The translations under genes were made by a program, and so were the position numbers. Shown one piece after another: positions 1 through 8,166 of a DNA stretch of 17,549 bases. The DNA lies in assembly GCA_047618115.1 (NCBI GenBank), contig JBLHKV010000048.1:1-17549 (forward strand). Direction: 5' to 3'. The notes beneath the pieces were generated by a model. It ran no database searches and was not told where the DNA came from. It saw only the letters and a program-made list of their open reading frames with translations. This stretch comes from CALJGI01 sp047618115 (GTDB lineage Bacteria > Pseudomonadota > Gammaproteobacteria > Pseudomonadales > Halieaceae). Positions within the stretch are counted from its first letter, which is position 1. Each line of letters begins with the position of its first letter.

Positions 1-1195
1 CAGCTAAGCGTAGTTCCCTTAGCGCCTTGCCAAACTCGCGACCCTCCAGCCCACTAGCTTGCAATTGAGTCGTATCAACAGCTGAAGCTGCGGCCTGAGC
101 GCGCTCGAATCGTAATTTCTGTGGATAGGGCTGGTCCTCTTTTCCCAGACGGCCACGGGCGTCTGCTTCGCACGCCAGCAGGAACTCCGCGAAGCGCTCC
201 GGGCGACGGAGAGCATTGGTCGCCTCCAGCGTTTTCAGCACGGTAGAGGGCTTCAGCTCATCTGCTCTATGGCTATGGGTGTGGTATTGGCATACATGAA
301 GAGCCAGCTCTCGATATTTGTTTGGCACTCGCAGGCGCTTACAGACTTGCTCCACTAGCTTTAGGCCGCGATGCTCGTGGGCGATATGTCGCGGCCATTC
401 GTCGGGAGGCGTTGTTCCCTTGCCTAGATCGTGGAGCAATACCGCAAATCGGACGGTAGTGGGAGCGTTCAATCGAACGGCTTGCTGTAGAGCCATCATG
501 ACGTGGATGCCAGTGTCTATTTCCGGGTGGTGTTTCTCTGTCTGAGGAACACCGAACAGCGCATCAACTTCCGGCAGTAGCGCGGCGAGGGCACCGCAAG
601 CACGTAATACCTCGATGAAAATCCAGGGCGAGCGCTCGCCAAGGGCGCGCTCCATTTCGACCCAGACCCGCTCTCGTGCCAGGTGTTGTAGCTCACCGGC
701 GGCGACAATCGCTGCCATTAGTTGCTCGGTCTCGGGCGCTACAGTAAAACCCATATGGTGGTAGCGAGCGGCAAAGCGAGCTGTACGCAAGACTCTTAGC
801 GGGTCTTCGGTAAAAGCGGTAGATACGTGACGCAAGAGTTTATGTTCGAGGTCCTCGCACCCCCCATACGGATCGATCAGCCCACCGGCGGCGTCCTCGG
901 CGATCGCGTTGATCGTCAAATCGCGTCGCAACAGGTCTTCCTCCAGGGTCACCGTGGGCTCGCTGTGGCAGCTGAATCCTGTGTACCCCGGGCCAACCTT
1001 ACGCTCGGTCCGCGCCAGTGCGTATTCCTCGTTGGTTTTGGGGTGAAGGAAAACCGGGAAATCTTTACCAACCTGTCGGTATCCCTGCGCTCTCAATTGG
1101 TCGGGAGTGGCACCCACAACTACCCAGTCCCGCTCGTATACGGGATAGTTAAGAAGTTTGTCGCGGACGGCGCCGCCCACCAAATAGACGTCCAT
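1..1195 (-). CDS. cca: CCA-adding enzyme (tRNA nucleotidyltransferase), 3' end cut by window
   Basis: This enzyme adds or repairs the 3'-terminal CCA of tRNAs from CTP and ATP without a nucleic-acid template. The frame is open from an ATG at 1195 to the left edge (398 codons). The E. coli protein has 412 residues, so only about 10-15 codons should be missing. Visible motifs are GGAVRD (residues 7-12) with the carboxylate pair ERD (21-23), RRDLTINA (90-97), DPLRVLR (131-137) and an HD phosphohydrolase motif LLHDLGKG with His255-Asp256, the same position as in E. coli. The HD domain marks the gammaproteobacterial multifunctional form with phosphatase and phosphodiesterase activities. The first catalytic carboxylate is Glu21 rather than the Asp of E. 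coli. It is the last visible gene of the minus-strand operon, 42 nt after apaH. Confidence 0.96.
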   Translation of the reverse strand, partial: MDVYLVGGAVRDKLLNYPVYERDWVVVGATPDQLRAQGYRQVGKDFPVFLHPKTNEEYALARTERKVGPGYTGFSCHSEPTVTLEEDLLRRDLTINAIAEDAAGGLIDPYGGCEDLEHKLLRHVSTAFTEDPLRVLRTARFAARYHHMGFTVAPETEQLMAAIVAAGELQHLARERVWVEMERALGERSPWIFIEVLRACGALAALLPEVDALFGVPQTEKHHPEIDTGIHVMMALQQAVRLNAPTTVRFAVLLHDLGKGTTPPDEWPRHIAHEHRGLKLVEQVCKRLRVPNKYRELALHVCQYHTHSHRADELKPSTVLKTLEATNALRRPERFAEFLLACEADARGRLGKEDQPYPQKLRFERAQAAASAVDTTQLQASGLEGREFGKALRELRLA

Positions 1196-1237
1196 GAATT
1201 TACACAGTGTTGGAAACTGGTGGCAAGTATACCGGAC

Positions 1238-2050
1238 TCAGCTGGCGCAGCTGCAGGAAAAAATCTGCTTGTCTTCCAGTCGCATCATGGTTAACGAGCG
1301 ACCCCAGACGCAACCGGTGTCCAAGGCGTACACGTCGCCCTCTGCGCAGATGCCGTTTAGAGCAGCCCAGTGGCCGAAAATCAGTGGTTGGCCGCGGGTC
1401 ATCCGCTGGGGATGAGAGAACCAGGGCTGAAAGTCGGGGCCACGAGACGAGACTGACGTTTTACTGTCGAGGTCAACCTCGCCCTCCTCGCTGCAAAATC
1501 GCATCCGCGTCAGATAGTTAGTGATCACCCGCAGCCGCGTGGTGCCGCTTAGCTCTTCATCCCAACGCGATGGTTGGTTGCCGTACATTGTGTTTAAAAA
1601 TTCGAGGTAGTCTGGTCCTCGCAATACCACTTCCACTTCGGCAGCGAGCTCCGCCGCTCGCTCGACGCTCCATTGAGGCGGTATGCCGGCGTGCACCATC
1701 GTGTAATCTAAAATAGGATCGTGATAGAGCAAAGGCTGTTCGCGCAGCCAGTTCAGGAGGATGTCCCGGTCTGGTGCAGCGAGTATATCCTCCAGTGTAT
1801 CGCTGGGGTGCTGTAGACCTACCCCCTCTGCGATCGCAAGCAAGTTTAGATCGTGATTGCCCAGCACCATGCGTACCCGGGAGCGTAGCGAGAATACGAA
1901 GCGCAGTGTTTCGAGGCTGCTGGGGCCGCGGTTAACCAAGTCTCCCGCGAGCCACAACTCGTCCCGAGACTCGTCAAACTTGACCTCCGAGAGCAAGCAA
2001 AGCAGGGGCTCGAGACAGCCCTGTAGGTCGCCAACGGCGTAGCTCGCCAC
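1238..2050 (-). CDS. apaH: Bis(5'-nucleosyl)-tetraphosphatase, symmetrical
   Basis: ApaH hydrolyses diadenosine tetraphosphate (Ap4A) symmetrically to two ADP. This limits alarmone build-up and, in E. coli, affects Np4-capping of RNA 5' ends. The 270-aa protein is a calcineurin-like metallophosphoesterase of the usual family length. Its metal-binding blocks are GDLQG (residues 7-11), GDLVNRGP (36-43) and GNHD (64-67). The start is a GTG at 2050 placed directly against the apaG stop (TAG then GTG, no intervening base), and the protein begins with the family-typical strand leading into GDLQG. Translation is therefore probably coupled to apaG. The C-terminus ends in an unusual Cys/Ser-rich tail (SCSCAS), which is probably not functional. 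Confidence 0.96.
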   Translation of the reverse strand: MASYAVGDLQGCLEPLLCLLSEVKFDESRDELWLAGDLVNRGPSSLETLRFVFSLRSRVRMVLGNHDLNLLAIAEGVGLQHPSDTLEDILAAPDRDILLNWLREQPLLYHDPILDYTMVHAGIPPQWSVERAAELAAEVEVVLRGPDYLEFLNTMYGNQPSRWDEELSGTTRLRVITNYLTRMRFCSEEGEVDLDSKTSVSSRGPDFQPWFSHPQRMTRGQPLIFGHWAALNGICAEGDVYALDTGCVWGRSLTMMRLEDKQIFSCSCAS

Positions 2051-2425
2051 CTAGTGCAAGGTACCCGGCTGGTGTAGCGAGAAGGCTTGAACGGGTGCTT
2101 CAAACGTGTCGCCACTGGGAAGGAGCATGGTGTAACTTCCCTCCATGGCTCCAATGCCGGTATTGAGCATCGCACCGCTGGTGTAGGTGAAACTTTCTCC
2201 GGGCAAAATTACCGGTTGTTCGCCGATAACCCCATCGCCTTTGACCTCTTGAACACTGGCGTTGGCGTCGGTAATAATCCAGTGTCTGGAGAGCAGTTGT
2301 ACCGCCTCCTCGCCACTGTTGCTAATTGTTATGGTGTAGGCGAAGGCGAATTGTAGTTGTTCGGGATCGGACTGCCCCGACAAATACTGAGTGACTACTG
2401 CGACTGTGACTGCGCTGTTATCCAT
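2051..2425 (-). CDS. apaG: ApaG family protein (Co2+/Mg2+ efflux-associated, DUF525)
   Basis: This is a small single-domain protein with an immunoglobulin/fibronectin-III-like fold. Its biochemical role is not settled; it was linked genetically to cobalt resistance and magnesium efflux in Salmonella. The family-typical stretches FAYTITISN, LLSRHWIITD, EVKGDGVIGEQP and LPGESFTYTSGA are all present. I chose the ATG at 2425 (124 aa; E. coli 125) because a GGAG lies 6 nt upstream and the protein then aligns with the family start. The in-frame ATG at 2437 would add METP and has no ribosome binding site. With this start the gene overlaps rsmA by 8 nt, and its stop abuts the apaH GTG, so it is embedded in a translationally coupled rsmA-apaG-apaH block. 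Confidence 0.93.
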   Translation of the reverse strand: MDNSAVTVAVVTQYLSGQSDPEQLQFAFAYTITISNSGEEAVQLLSRHWIITDANASVQEVKGDGVIGEQPVILPGESFTYTSGAMLNTGIGAMEGSYTMLLPSGDTFEAPVQAFSLHQPGTLH

Positions 2426-3230
2426 GGGTGTCTCCATTCTGGGTCAAGCTCTCCGTTATTTTGATGAACTGCTCTAGCTCTAAAGTTTCGGCCCGCGCCG
2501 AGGGGTCGATACCCAGTTGCTCAAGCGATGCTTCATCGACAAGATCACGCAAGGTATTGCGAAGGGTCTTGCGGCGCTGGCTAAAGGCTGTTTGCACAAC
2601 TTTGCCAAGTAGACCCGGATCAACTCTGGGGCGATCTACAGCCGGGTGTGGAATTAATCGTACCACGGCAGACTGAACCTTGGGTGCGGGTGAGAATGCG
2701 CCGGGCGGCACCTCAAACAAGGAATCGACGCGGCAGTAATATTGCGCCATTACTCCCAGCCTGCCCCAGCGCTTGCTACCGGGAGCGCTGGCGAGTCGCT
2801 GCACGACTTCAAGCTGCAGCATGAAATGCATATCCTTTATGATCGGAGCAACGGCCAAAAGCTTGAACAACAAAGGGGTAGAAATGTTGTACGGGAGGTT
2901 ACCGACTACGCGAAGTTTACGGGCGTTGACAGCCAGGCTGGTGTAATCGAATTTCAGAGCGTCGCCGCTGTGTAACACCAGATTCTCGTTATCCCCCATT
3001 TGTGTTTGTAGCAGCGCCAGCAAATCGCGATCGAGCTCGATGGCGTCCAAATGACAGCCGCTATCCAGCAGTCGACTGGTAAGTGCACCTTTACCCGGGC
3101 CAATTTCAACCATCCTGTCGTCGGCTCTGGGGTTTATTACGGCTCCGATGTGATCGATAACGCCCTGATCGTGTAGAAAATTCTGACCGAAGCGTTTGCG
3201 GGCACGGTGTTGATATTCAGCTTGTGACAT
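2418..3230 (-). CDS. rsmA: 16S rRNA (adenine1518-N6/adenine1519-N6)-dimethyltransferase
   Basis: RsmA (KsgA) uses four S-adenosylmethionine molecules to dimethylate two adjacent adenosines in the 3'-terminal hairpin of 16S rRNA, a late checkpoint in 30S assembly. The 270-aa protein has the full family signature: GQNFLHD (residues 15-21), the SAM-binding loop EIGPGKG (42-48), the acidic residue in AIELD (63-67), SGDA (88-91) and the catalytic NLPYNIS (111-117). The C-terminal helical domain contains the conserved AFSQRRKTLRN block. The gene starts 5 nt after the pdxA stop and overlaps apaG. In E. coli, loss of this gene gives kasugamycin resistance. Confidence 0.97.
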   Translation of the reverse strand: MSQAEYQHRARKRFGQNFLHDQGVIDHIGAVINPRADDRMVEIGPGKGALTSRLLDSGCHLDAIELDRDLLALLQTQMGDNENLVLHSGDALKFDYTSLAVNARKLRVVGNLPYNISTPLLFKLLAVAPIIKDMHFMLQLEVVQRLASAPGSKRWGRLGVMAQYYCRVDSLFEVPPGAFSPAPKVQSAVVRLIPHPAVDRPRVDPGLLGKVVQTAFSQRRKTLRNTLRDLVDEASLEQLGIDPSARAETLELEQFIKITESLTQNGDTHG

Positions 3231-3235
3231 GTCGC

Positions 3236-4234
3236 TCAGCCCAGTCCAGTTTGTCGTGCGGTCGCCATCGAGGCCGCTGTGTCGATAGCATAGCGTAGAC
3301 TGCCCGCATCAGCGCTACCAGTGCCCGCCAGATCCAGCGCTGTGCCGTGGTCAACCGAGGTACGAATGAAGGGAAGCCCCAGGGTTATGTTCACTGCTCG
3401 TCCAAAACCGGCGTACTTCAACACCGGCAAACCCTGGTCGTGGTACATGGCGATGACGACATCAACCTGATCCAGCACCTTCCTGTTGAAGGCGGTGTCC
3501 GCTGGCAGGGGGCCCAATATGTCGATTCCCTCGGCTCTAAGCTGTTCCAGCGCGGGTTCGATTATGTCTATTTCCTCGCGACCCAGATAACCGTTCTCAC
3601 CCGCGTGGGGGTTTAGTCCCAACACGGCCAGCCGAGGTGTCTCTAGCGCATAGTTGAGCCGCAGTTCACAGTGCACGATCTTGATGACGCGGGACAGGGT
3701 CTCCCGGGTGATGGCAGCCGCCACCGCGCTTAAAGGTAGGTGAGTGGTCACCAAGGCAACTTTCATTTGCGCCGTGGCAAGCATCATTACCACAGACTCC
3801 ACAGCGACCATATTAGCCAGAAACTCTGTGTGTCCACTGAACTCGATTCCAGCATCGTTGATAGCTGCCTTGTGTACGGGCGCTGTAACCATGGCGTCGA
3901 AGGAGCCATCCAGGCAGCCGTTGACTGCCCGGGTCAGGGTGTTAAGTATGTACGGGGCATTGGTACAATCCAGCACGCCGGGTGAACTGGGGGTCGCGAG
4001 CGGCTCGGCTACGAACAGTAATTCGCCGGCCAGCTGGCATGATGGGCGGTCGTTCGGCGTGTATTCGCGGAGGGTCAGGGGTAAACCCAACATGTTGGCT
4101 CGCTGCTCCAGCATGGCGGGGTCCGCGATGGCTATGAGGGCGTGGTCGCCAGGCTGCTGGATAATCTGGATTAGCAGCTCTGGTCCGATACCGGCGGGCT
4201 CACCGGGCGTAATGGCGATTTTCAGTGAGCCCAT
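3236..4234 (-). CDS. pdxA: 4-hydroxythreonine-4-phosphate dehydrogenase
   Basis: PdxA oxidises 4-phosphohydroxy-L-threonine with NAD(P)+ in the DXP-dependent route to pyridoxal 5'-phosphate. The product decarboxylates spontaneously to the aminoketone used by PdxJ. The protein (332 aa) begins with the family hallmark ITPGEPAGIGPEL. It carries three metal-binding histidines at about His135 (FSGHTE), His210 (LNPHAG) and His265 (MYHDQGL), and ends in the VDHGTALDLAGTG substrate loop. The ATG at 4234 shares one base with the surA stop (TGATG), which suggests stop-restart translation. An in-frame GTG one codon upstream (4237) is possible. The surA-pdxA-rsmA-apaG-apaH order is the classical E. coli arrangement. 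Confidence 0.97.
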   Translation of the reverse strand: MGSLKIAITPGEPAGIGPELLIQIIQQPGDHALIAIADPAMLEQRANMLGLPLTLREYTPNDRPSCQLAGELLFVAEPLATPSSPGVLDCTNAPYILNTLTRAVNGCLDGSFDAMVTAPVHKAAINDAGIEFSGHTEFLANMVAVESVVMMLATAQMKVALVTTHLPLSAVAAAITRETLSRVIKIVHCELRLNYALETPRLAVLGLNPHAGENGYLGREEIDIIEPALEQLRAEGIDILGPLPADTAFNRKVLDQVDVVIAMYHDQGLPVLKYAGFGRAVNITLGLPFIRTSVDHGTALDLAGTGSADAGSLRYAIDTAASMATARQTGLG

Positions 4235-5514
4235 CACTTCATGTCGACAAAGGCCTCGTCGCGAATCTCCTGAAGCCAGACCTGCAACTCGGCGTCAAAC
4301 TTGCGCTGGTGCAAACGGTTCGCCGCCATATTGCGCATTACGGTATCGGTAACGTCCTCGTCGCGACGCTCCACTACTGACAAAACGTGCCAGCCAAACT
4401 GGCTTTTGAAGGGGGTGCTGATGGCATCAATCTCTGTGGAGTTCATCATATTTTCGAACTCAGAAACCATTTGTCCAGGGTTGATCCAACCCAGATCACC
4501 ACCTTCTGCTGCTGTTCCAATATCCTCCGAGTACTCCCGGGCCATGTCTGCGAAGTCTTCGCCCGAGATGGCGCGTTGCTGAAGTTGCTCGGCAAATTCT
4601 TGCGTCTCTTGTTCATTGCGAATCGCAGAGGGTTTGACCAGAATATGTCGTGCCCGGGTTTGCTCTACCACCGTTTTTCCGCCACGCATGTTCACCAGCT
4701 TGATTAAGTGAAAGCCACTAGCACTCAGCATCGGTTCCGCGATTTGACCAACGACAAGATCCGGGACGATTTCGGCGAACAGGCTCGGCAGAGCGCCGCG
4801 CTTGCGCCAACCCAGGTCGCCACCGGAAAAGGTGTACGGCCCGGTCTTGCTTACCGCGCCCGTAAGGTCGCCGTCCTTGCTGATTTCTGCATAAAGCTTT
4901 TCGACATAGGCTCGAGCGGCCTCGGTTTCGGACTGTGTCGCTGTTTCGGCCAGCGGCAGCAGGGCGTGGACGATGTGGTATTCCTCCTCGGCCAGAAATT
5001 TCCCCTCCTCGGATTGCAAAAAGTTATTTATTTCTTGATCGGTGATTTGGATACGACCGTTGACGCTACCTTGTTGTATTCGCTGTAGAATCATTTCGCG
5101 GCGTATGTCCTCGCGAGTGGTTTGGTAGGACTGGCCATCCGCCTCGAGGGCTGTTCTGAACTGAGCCAGGCTCAACTGATTTTGGGCGGCCAATCTGCCC
5201 ATGGAGGCATTAAGTTGTGCGTCGCTGATACGAACCCCGGCACGGACTCCGCGCTGCAGTTGAATATTTTCCAGAATCAGCTGATCCAGGGTCTCTCGCA
5301 CCAGCTCTTCCTGCGGAGGGCCCTCAACGCCGCGCGCCTCTATACCGGCCACGACCCGCGCGAGCCGCTCGCGGAGTTGGCTGGCGAGCACGATGTCGTC
5401 CTCGACAATGGCGACAACCTGATCCAGCAGCACTGTTTCTGCGTGGGAAAAATTAACCGCCATGATCAACATGGAGGATGCCAGCCAGACGGGCCAGCGT
5501 TTACTAATAATCAT
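4234..5514 (-). CDS. surA: Periplasmic chaperone / peptidyl-prolyl isomerase SurA
   Basis: SurA escorts unfolded outer-membrane beta-barrel proteins across the periplasm to the BAM complex; LptD is among its most dependent clients. The 426-aa protein starts with a Sec signal peptide (Lys5, Arg6, a hydrophobic core, and cleavage after SHA at about residue 25). The N-terminal chaperone region follows, then two parvulin domains at about residues 180-280 and 288-390. The second is better conserved, with ARHILVK, the GEDFADMAREYSED helix and GGDLGW. The first begins YHIVHALL and has its own GGDLGW. The gene overlaps the end of lptD by 11 nt, so a chaperone and its client are co-translated from one message. 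Confidence 0.97.
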   Translation of the reverse strand: MIISKRWPVWLASSMLIMAVNFSHAETVLLDQVVAIVEDDIVLASQLRERLARVVAGIEARGVEGPPQEELVRETLDQLILENIQLQRGVRAGVRISDAQLNASMGRLAAQNQLSLAQFRTALEADGQSYQTTREDIRREMILQRIQQGSVNGRIQITDQEINNFLQSEEGKFLAEEEYHIVHALLPLAETATQSETEAARAYVEKLYAEISKDGDLTGAVSKTGPYTFSGGDLGWRKRGALPSLFAEIVPDLVVGQIAEPMLSASGFHLIKLVNMRGGKTVVEQTRARHILVKPSAIRNEQETQEFAEQLQQRAISGEDFADMAREYSEDIGTAAEGGDLGWINPGQMVSEFENMMNSTEIDAISTPFKSQFGWHVLSVVERRDEDVTDTVMRNMAANRLHQRKFDAELQVWLQEIRDEAFVDMK

Positions 5515-8032
5515 CTTCGGAGTATCCCCAAACTAGTTCTTGCAAAGCATGTCCTATCCGGTTGCCGATACTGCCCAGCCCTTTGAGTTGAAACTCTAGT
5601 AGGGTGACGTTATCCGCGTCCAGATCATCCAGGTTATTGGTGAAGAGTGTATCATCCTGATCGACACTACGTGAGTGCATGATTCGTACCCGCCAACAGC
5701 AGCTATTGTACTCGAACCCCACGCTGTCCTCGATACGTTCGCTACGATCCAGGCTGTAGCGCAGCCGAGTGAAGAGTCGCCAGCGATCGCTGACCGGCCA
5801 GAATGCGCTGAAATCAAGCTGTTCGGGATCCAGCAGCGGCAGGGTGGTAGTACCCGGCCGGCGATAGCTGTACCCCAGGTTATATATGCCGCCACTTTCT
5901 GGCGAGTAATTGATAGCCAGGTTGGCATCGTTTATCTGCCCCTGGCGACCGTCCCATAAAAATGCTGTGTTCAGCGTCCACTCTGTGGTGGGCATAAAGC
6001 GAAGCTCTGCAGCGATTTCAGAGTTGGATACATCGACGTCAGAGTCCGTTTGGCGCAGCCCCACCAACCGGTCTTCGAAGTAGAAAACCTGCCCGACACT
6101 CGCGGTCAGCATTTCGCGGCCAGAGCTGCCTTCCACGAGACGCGAAGTCAAACCCAGTGACACTTGATTGGCGTCGTCAATGCGATCGTGGCCAATGAAG
6201 CGACTGTCTCGGAACAAACGAGCATAGCTGAAGGCCGGCTCAATAGTGTCGAAGAGCGGGTGGTCAGCTTGATCTTTTTCTTCGCTGTAGAGGTAGAATA
6301 TTCGCGGCTCCAGTGTATTGACGAACTGTTCACCGGAAAATACCAGGTCGCGCTCGAAAAACAGTCCGGCGTCGAGGCTGAACAGCCCCGCACCCGTACT
6401 GGGAGATTCATCGCCAAATTCGGTGACCGGGTCGTTCAAAGTATAATCTACGTGGCGATACTTGACGGTTGGGGTGACAAACCCCGCGGCCCAGCTCATG
6501 GGATAAGCGACGCCGGCTTCAGCATAGACGCGCTGACCGGTTAACAAAGTATCATGATCAAAGTTAACGTACTCAGCATTGATCAGAATGTCGGGCTCAA
6601 AAGGCGTGGTGAGCCTGCGCTTCGCAGCGTGGATTTTTGGTAAAACTTTATAACTATTCCGGTTGGTGAAAGCAGTCTTGCTGTCGATCGTTTGAAACTG
6701 TTGCGCGCGCACGCCGAAGGTCCAGTCATCGCCCAGGTAGTCTGCCTCGCCCAATTGGGTAAGGTGAGTGCTGCGCCGCGCATCCAGGCTGGTCGTATCA
6801 AGATCGCGAAAAAATGCGTCGTCACTCACACGGGTATAGTCAATGTGAGTTCGCCACCTGTCTGAGAATAAGCCGTCCTGCTCTACCCGGCTCAGCCAAC
6901 GGTCGTTGTTCGCGCCCGGATTTTTGGAGGCGTACTCTTTATCGCTGGGTAGGAACGCTGCGCCAACAGCCCACATACCGGCCTGCTCGCTGAGGTGGCG
7001 AAGTTCCAGCTCGGCGCTGACACCGCGCTCGCTGATGACCCTTGGGGTAAGTGTGGCGTCGTAGTGTGGCGCCAAATTGAAATAATAGGGGATGGCCACG
7101 TCGAGCCCACCGTCGGAGTCGGAGCCAACACTCGGCCATAAAATGCCCGAAGCGCGGCGATCGTCTAATGGGAAGCTCAGCCACGGGGTATACAGAATAG
7201 GTGTCCCGCCGACTTCAACCCGGGCTTGACGTGCTATCCCCAGACCTTCTTCGGAGTCCAGTTCAATCGTGTCGGCGGCGATGCGCCAGCTGTTATTGCC
7301 GGGAGGACAGTACGTCAAGTATGCGTCCCGTAGCAGCATATCGCCGTTTTCCTGACGGGTAAGGTTGCCGGCGCCTCCGCGCATGTGGGCGTCGTGAAGG
7401 ACGTAGCGTGTATTTTCAAGGCTGGCCTCGCCAGACTCGGTGTCGAGCTCGGCGCTATCGCTGAGCATCAGTACACCGGGTTCGCGTACCACGACGTTGT
7501 GGCTCAGTGCGGCACGGTTCTGCGCGCGATCGACCACGGCGGTGCCGCTGGACAGCTGTCGATAGCCCTGGCTTATTCTGACTACCCCATCGAAGCGCGC
7601 CACATCCCCGGCGATTTCGGAGCTTCCGGCCGACGCCTCGATGGCGAATTCGTCCAGTGATTTTGTGGTGTCAGCGCCGGCAAGCGGGTCGACATAAGCG
7701 CCGCGACATTGGTCTTTCAATTGCGAACGCTGTTCCTCACTGAGCTGTTCCGCTGGGATCCAGTCGAGATTGTGCGGAATGTCTGTTGGGCTCGAGGCGC
7801 CGCCGCTGCTGAGTCCGGCCGGCAAGGTCTGAAAGTTGAGTAACGGCCCCTGTGGCCTCTGGAGGCCAGCGCTGTTATCGTGCGCCTTGCAGCGCCAGAG
7901 GCCGTCCTTTTCGCTGGTTTGGCACGCCCAAGGTGATTCCGTACCCGCCAGCGCTGGCACGGCAAGCCCGGCTAGAAGGGTGCCTAGAAAGATCCGACTG
8001 GAGGCGCCGGGGAATCGTCGGAAAATCGCCAT
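5504..8032 (-). CDS. lptD: LPS-assembly outer-membrane protein LptD
   Basis: LptD with the lipoprotein LptE forms the outer-membrane translocon that inserts lipopolysaccharide into the outer leaflet. The protein has a Sec signal peptide ending in ALA (residues 27-29), an N-terminal periplasmic LptA-like jellyroll, and a C-terminal 26-strand barrel rich in aromatic residues. Cysteines that match the disulfide scheme are visible: Cys37 and Cys48 near the mature N-terminus, Cys in DQCRGAY and LTYCPPG, and the adjacent pair NSCCWRVR in the barrel. I set the start at ATG 8032 (842 aa) because it puts the signal peptide at the N-terminus. The longer frame from 8134 would place 34 polar residues before it. 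No clear ribosome binding site supports either start. It is the first gene of the minus-strand operon. Confidence 0.95.
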   Translation of the reverse strand: MAIFRRFPGASSRIFLGTLLAGLAVPALAGTESPWACQTSEKDGLWRCKAHDNSAGLQRPQGPLLNFQTLPAGLSSGGASSPTDIPHNLDWIPAEQLSEEQRSQLKDQCRGAYVDPLAGADTTKSLDEFAIEASAGSSEIAGDVARFDGVVRISQGYRQLSSGTAVVDRAQNRAALSHNVVVREPGVLMLSDSAELDTESGEASLENTRYVLHDAHMRGGAGNLTRQENGDMLLRDAYLTYCPPGNNSWRIAADTIELDSEEGLGIARQARVEVGGTPILYTPWLSFPLDDRRASGILWPSVGSDSDGGLDVAIPYYFNLAPHYDATLTPRVISERGVSAELELRHLSEQAGMWAVGAAFLPSDKEYASKNPGANNDRWLSRVEQDGLFSDRWRTHIDYTRVSDDAFFRDLDTTSLDARRSTHLTQLGEADYLGDDWTFGVRAQQFQTIDSKTAFTNRNSYKVLPKIHAAKRRLTTPFEPDILINAEYVNFDHDTLLTGQRVYAEAGVAYPMSWAAGFVTPTVKYRHVDYTLNDPVTEFGDESPSTGAGLFSLDAGLFFERDLVFSGEQFVNTLEPRIFYLYSEEKDQADHPLFDTIEPAFSYARLFRDSRFIGHDRIDDANQVSLGLTSRLVEGSSGREMLTASVGQVFYFEDRLVGLRQTDSDVDVSNSEIAAELRFMPTTEWTLNTAFLWDGRQGQINDANLAINYSPESGGIYNLGYSYRRPGTTTLPLLDPEQLDFSAFWPVSDRWRLFTRLRYSLDRSERIEDSVGFEYNSCCWRVRIMHSRSVDQDDTLFTNNLDDLDADNVTLLEFQLKGLGSIGNRIGHALQELVWGYSEDDY

Positions 8033-8166
8033 GAATAAAGGTGCTGGTATGAATCGTTGGTGGTCGCGAGGGTGGATGATAATGCATTCTGGGGTCGATT
8101 GCCCTACAAAAGACGCAGCTGCTAGGGGATGCAAAAGATGAGAATTAACGCAAGTGTACGCAAGTT
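8033..8166. promoter_or_regulatory. Divergent intergenic region between lptD and amgK
   Basis: This 134-nt region separates the minus-strand lptD operon from the plus-strand amgK-murU genes, so it must hold the promoters for both unless transcription reads in from outside. On the plus strand GATAAT (8078-8083) is a good -10-like hexamer, with a poor -35-like TTGGTG at 8057-8062 (15-nt spacer). This would start transcription around 8090. On the minus strand I see only weak matches. In E. coli lptD is under the envelope-stress factor sigma-E; I did not find a convincing sigma-E site here. The assignment is inference. Confidence 0.4.
8148..8165 (+). repeat. Two ACGCAAGT direct repeats, 10-bp period, adjoining the amgK start
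   Basis: ACGCAAGT occurs at 8148-8155 and again at 8158-8165, exactly one helical turn apart. It ends one base before the amgK ATG at 8167. There is no good Shine-Dalgarno sequence here. The pair could be an operator half-site array or a chance duplication; nothing in the window settles this. Confidence 0.45.

Noticed and set aside
827..1294. Plus-strand ORF of 155 codons
   Set aside because: It lies antisense to cca, which shows complete family motifs. The encoded protein has no recognisable features.
3744..4352. Plus-strand ORF of 202 codons
   Set aside because: It is antisense to pdxA and the surA end. It is a by-product of the codon pattern of those genes.
8033..8134. 34-residue N-terminal extension of LptD from ATG 8134
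   Set aside because: It would bury the signal peptide behind polar residues. ATG 8032 places it correctly.
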